From assembly GCA_000181795.3 (NCBI GenBank), contig CM012955.1:8210350-8274349 (forward strand): a stretch of DNA of 64,000 bases. The letters run 5' to 3'. The DNA is from Trichinella spiralis (Eukaryota; Nematoda; Enoplea; Trichinellida; Trichinellidae). A program made the translations under genes and the position numbers. The notes below the pieces were generated by a model that had not been told where the DNA came from, did no database searches, and worked only from the letters and a program-made list of their open reading frames with translations. Shown here piece after piece: positions 61,810 to 64,000 of the stretch. Numbering within the stretch: position 1 is the stretch's first letter; the number at the start of each line of letters is the position of its first letter.

Positions 61810-64000
61810 TTCAGCACGGTCAGCTTAACTTATCAGTGTAAACCTTTTCAACGGTTAAACTGTTTCAATAAACGCAATAATTCAACCTTATTCTTCGTTA
61901 AGGAAAATACTGAAGCGCAGCTATAACGCATCGTCGAACCCTGCCATATATAAGCAAGCTAATTACTGATGCATTACTGCTTTCATAAAATCACTAAATT
62001 CATTTGGTGAATTTGTCAATAGTTACCAAACTCCAGTCATATACATCTATGCTTTGAAACTGCCAGCAGCAATAAAATGTTTTTCTTCTTATCATTCAAA
62101 ATTTCTGTGCTTGACTTTAATTTTATCATTTTAAAGATAGTTAATGTCGCTGTTACCAAATGCGTAGACGCACATTCAATGAACCTTTATTGCAACGCTT
62201 TTTAACGCATTGTAAAGTGATTTGCGCATGTTCTAATATATCCATCTTAGCAAAAAGCAGCGAAAATTGTTGTTCCTCTACAAATCGACATCAATAAGCT
62301 GAAAATCTAATAATAAGCCAAAATTTAAATTTAGAAATTCAAAACAGAATCATACTTCCTAATTCAATTCTCTAACACTTTAACCATTGCAGCATTAACA
62401 GGTGTAAGAGATCTGATAATGCATGCTTTCGTAGATTCTGTTACCATAAACTTCAAAAATAGCTCATTTTCAGATTTTTACACTTTACTACTTGAACATA
62501 TGCAGCTTCAAATGAAATCACCAAATTGAAGATATGAACTCTATTAATAGAAAGAAAAAAATGTTTTTCTGCATACAACAAAAAGTAATTTGCACGAAAG
62601 AGTTTATTTAAAAAACCTATCAGTCATTATATTTTCCCAAAATGCTGTTTGATAAATGCATGTGTCAATCATTTTAGTTTCCTGCTTCTAAACAATGACA
62701 CGTTCCACTTGGAGAAAACGGTTTAGTGAAAAGAAAAAAGCCGCTATTTAGTTCATAGCTGTTCGTTTAGGGTTTTATTGAAATTTATTTAAGACTGTAA
62801 AATTTGTCGCAGATCGCTTAATTGCAATATTTTCCAAAAAATAAACAAATAAACAAAAGCATTAGAAAATGATATAAGCACAATTGCTGTTCACATAAAT
62901 TATAATATCAGCGGTTATTTTTCCATACACTTCACCCCTAATAGAGTAGTAGAAGTAGAAAAATAAAGTGTGGAAAGTTTAAACAAGGTTAAAGTAAACT
63001 GAAATGCGCACACATGCTAATGAGTGATTTACTTCAAATAAAATGGTATTTTGTCTGTTGAGTGCATTTTGCAAAATACAGTTACGATAGAATATAATAA
63101 ATAAATAAAATTTAACATAAAAAAACAGGAAGTTTCTATATGTATTTTACCATTTGCGATTGAACATACAATTAGACTGAATAATATTATATTTCATTCA
63201 ATGACGTATTTATTGTTTTATCTACCTACTTTGAACATGCAAAAGTAATTTTAATTTAGAAAAGTGAAAAAGCTTTTACTTTATAACTTTGAAATAGGAT
63301 AATGTAATATCCATTTGAGCAGAAAAAGTAGATTTTACAGCCAAGTAAGTTTAGAAAAACGCATTTTGATTTTATCTATTTTCAGTTTTGCCATGAAAAG
63401 TTTTGATTTTCTACTGTTTAAGTAACATTTAAAGAAATATTTTTAATGAAATTATTATTTTATTGTTTAACATTTATCAAATGTAACTTTATTGTAAATA
63501 TCAATTTTTTTCTAATTTGAGTTATAAGGCAACTCCATATACATTATATAACCGTGTTTTATTTACAAAACTAAGATATAGGCTTCAATGAAGAAGCCAC
63601 AGGCTACTTTGTGAAAAATCTAATCAGCACATTTCAGAAGCTACACATGCAGTAGAATTTATATAGCCATCCTGCTTTTGCATTTCAACATAAAAATAAA
63701 AAGTATTATAAAACGGTGCTGAATTATTATTCCAGTTTAGAACAAACTGAATGATTTTCCAAAACATTTGAAAAGTTAGCTTTCATAAATCTGCATAACT
63801 ATGGCAAATGATCAGATGGCAAACTAAACTATTAAAAAAGCACATTAATTTTATCTGTCATTGCAATTAATTTTGCTATTTAATTTAGTAATTTAATTTA
63901 AAACAGCATAATATAGATTACGAAGTTGTTCAAATGTGATTTTTTGAAATCACAAAGTAATGAAGTAACTACAAAGCTCATCATTATAACAAAGAATAAA
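61810..64000. other. AT-rich sequence upstream of the Rho GEF
   Basis: No gene, RNA or repeat that I can support. The segment nearest the putative start probably holds the Rho GEF promoter. Confidence 0.5.

Overview
The window reads as nuclear DNA of an AT-rich invertebrate, most likely a nematode. Coding regions are split into many short exons by introns mostly of 40-110 bases, splice acceptors are mostly TTTTAG or TTTCAG (sometimes AAG), and the ATP synthase f subunit has the long N-terminal form with a GPYCPWRYYGK-type motif that I recall from C. elegans R53.4. The species cannot be named from this sequence. There are no rRNA, tRNA, CRISPR or bacterial features.

Layout: 1-7.5 kb is AT-rich DNA with three diverged copies of a roughly 0.45-kb repeat and 1.5 units of a roughly 335-base repeat. 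At 7.5-9.3 kb lie a possible terminal exon and a hAT-like transposon relic. At 18.0-9.35 kb (minus) lies a complete 34-exon ARF guanine-nucleotide exchange factor of the BIG/ARFGEF family. At 19.2-19.9 kb (plus) a small membrane-protein gene lies 215 bases upstream of COX19, possibly in an operon. 20-38 kb is a gene-poor desert whose only clear gene is an Sp-family zinc-finger transcription factor (32.0-33.1 kb), surrounded by GC-rich islands that look regulatory. At 40.4-38.3 kb (minus) is LIN37 (MuvB/DREAM subunit). At 41.6-43.6 kb (plus) are ATP synthase subunit f and dTMP kinase, again about 200 bases apart. 43.6-46.6 kb holds the roughly 335-base repeat in inverted orientation and an LTR-like sequence. 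At 46.6-49.2 kb (plus) is a complete phosphoglucomutase 1. At 61.8-50.05 kb (minus) is a DH-PH Rho exchange factor with compact 3' exons and long 5' introns. The last 2.2 kb shows nothing I can support.

The genes are mostly housekeeping (Golgi traffic, mitochondrial assembly and ATP synthesis, nucleotide and glycogen metabolism, cell-cycle transcription) with one likely developmental regulator. I built exon models by joining reading frames at GT/AG sites and checking that exon lengths and phases agree. All models close except one junction near the 3' end of the ARFGEF gene. I found no convincing wholly new system. The best leads are the tight gene pairs with splice acceptors just before the ATG, the island landscape around the Sp gene, the two repeat families and the unresolved ARFGEF splice.
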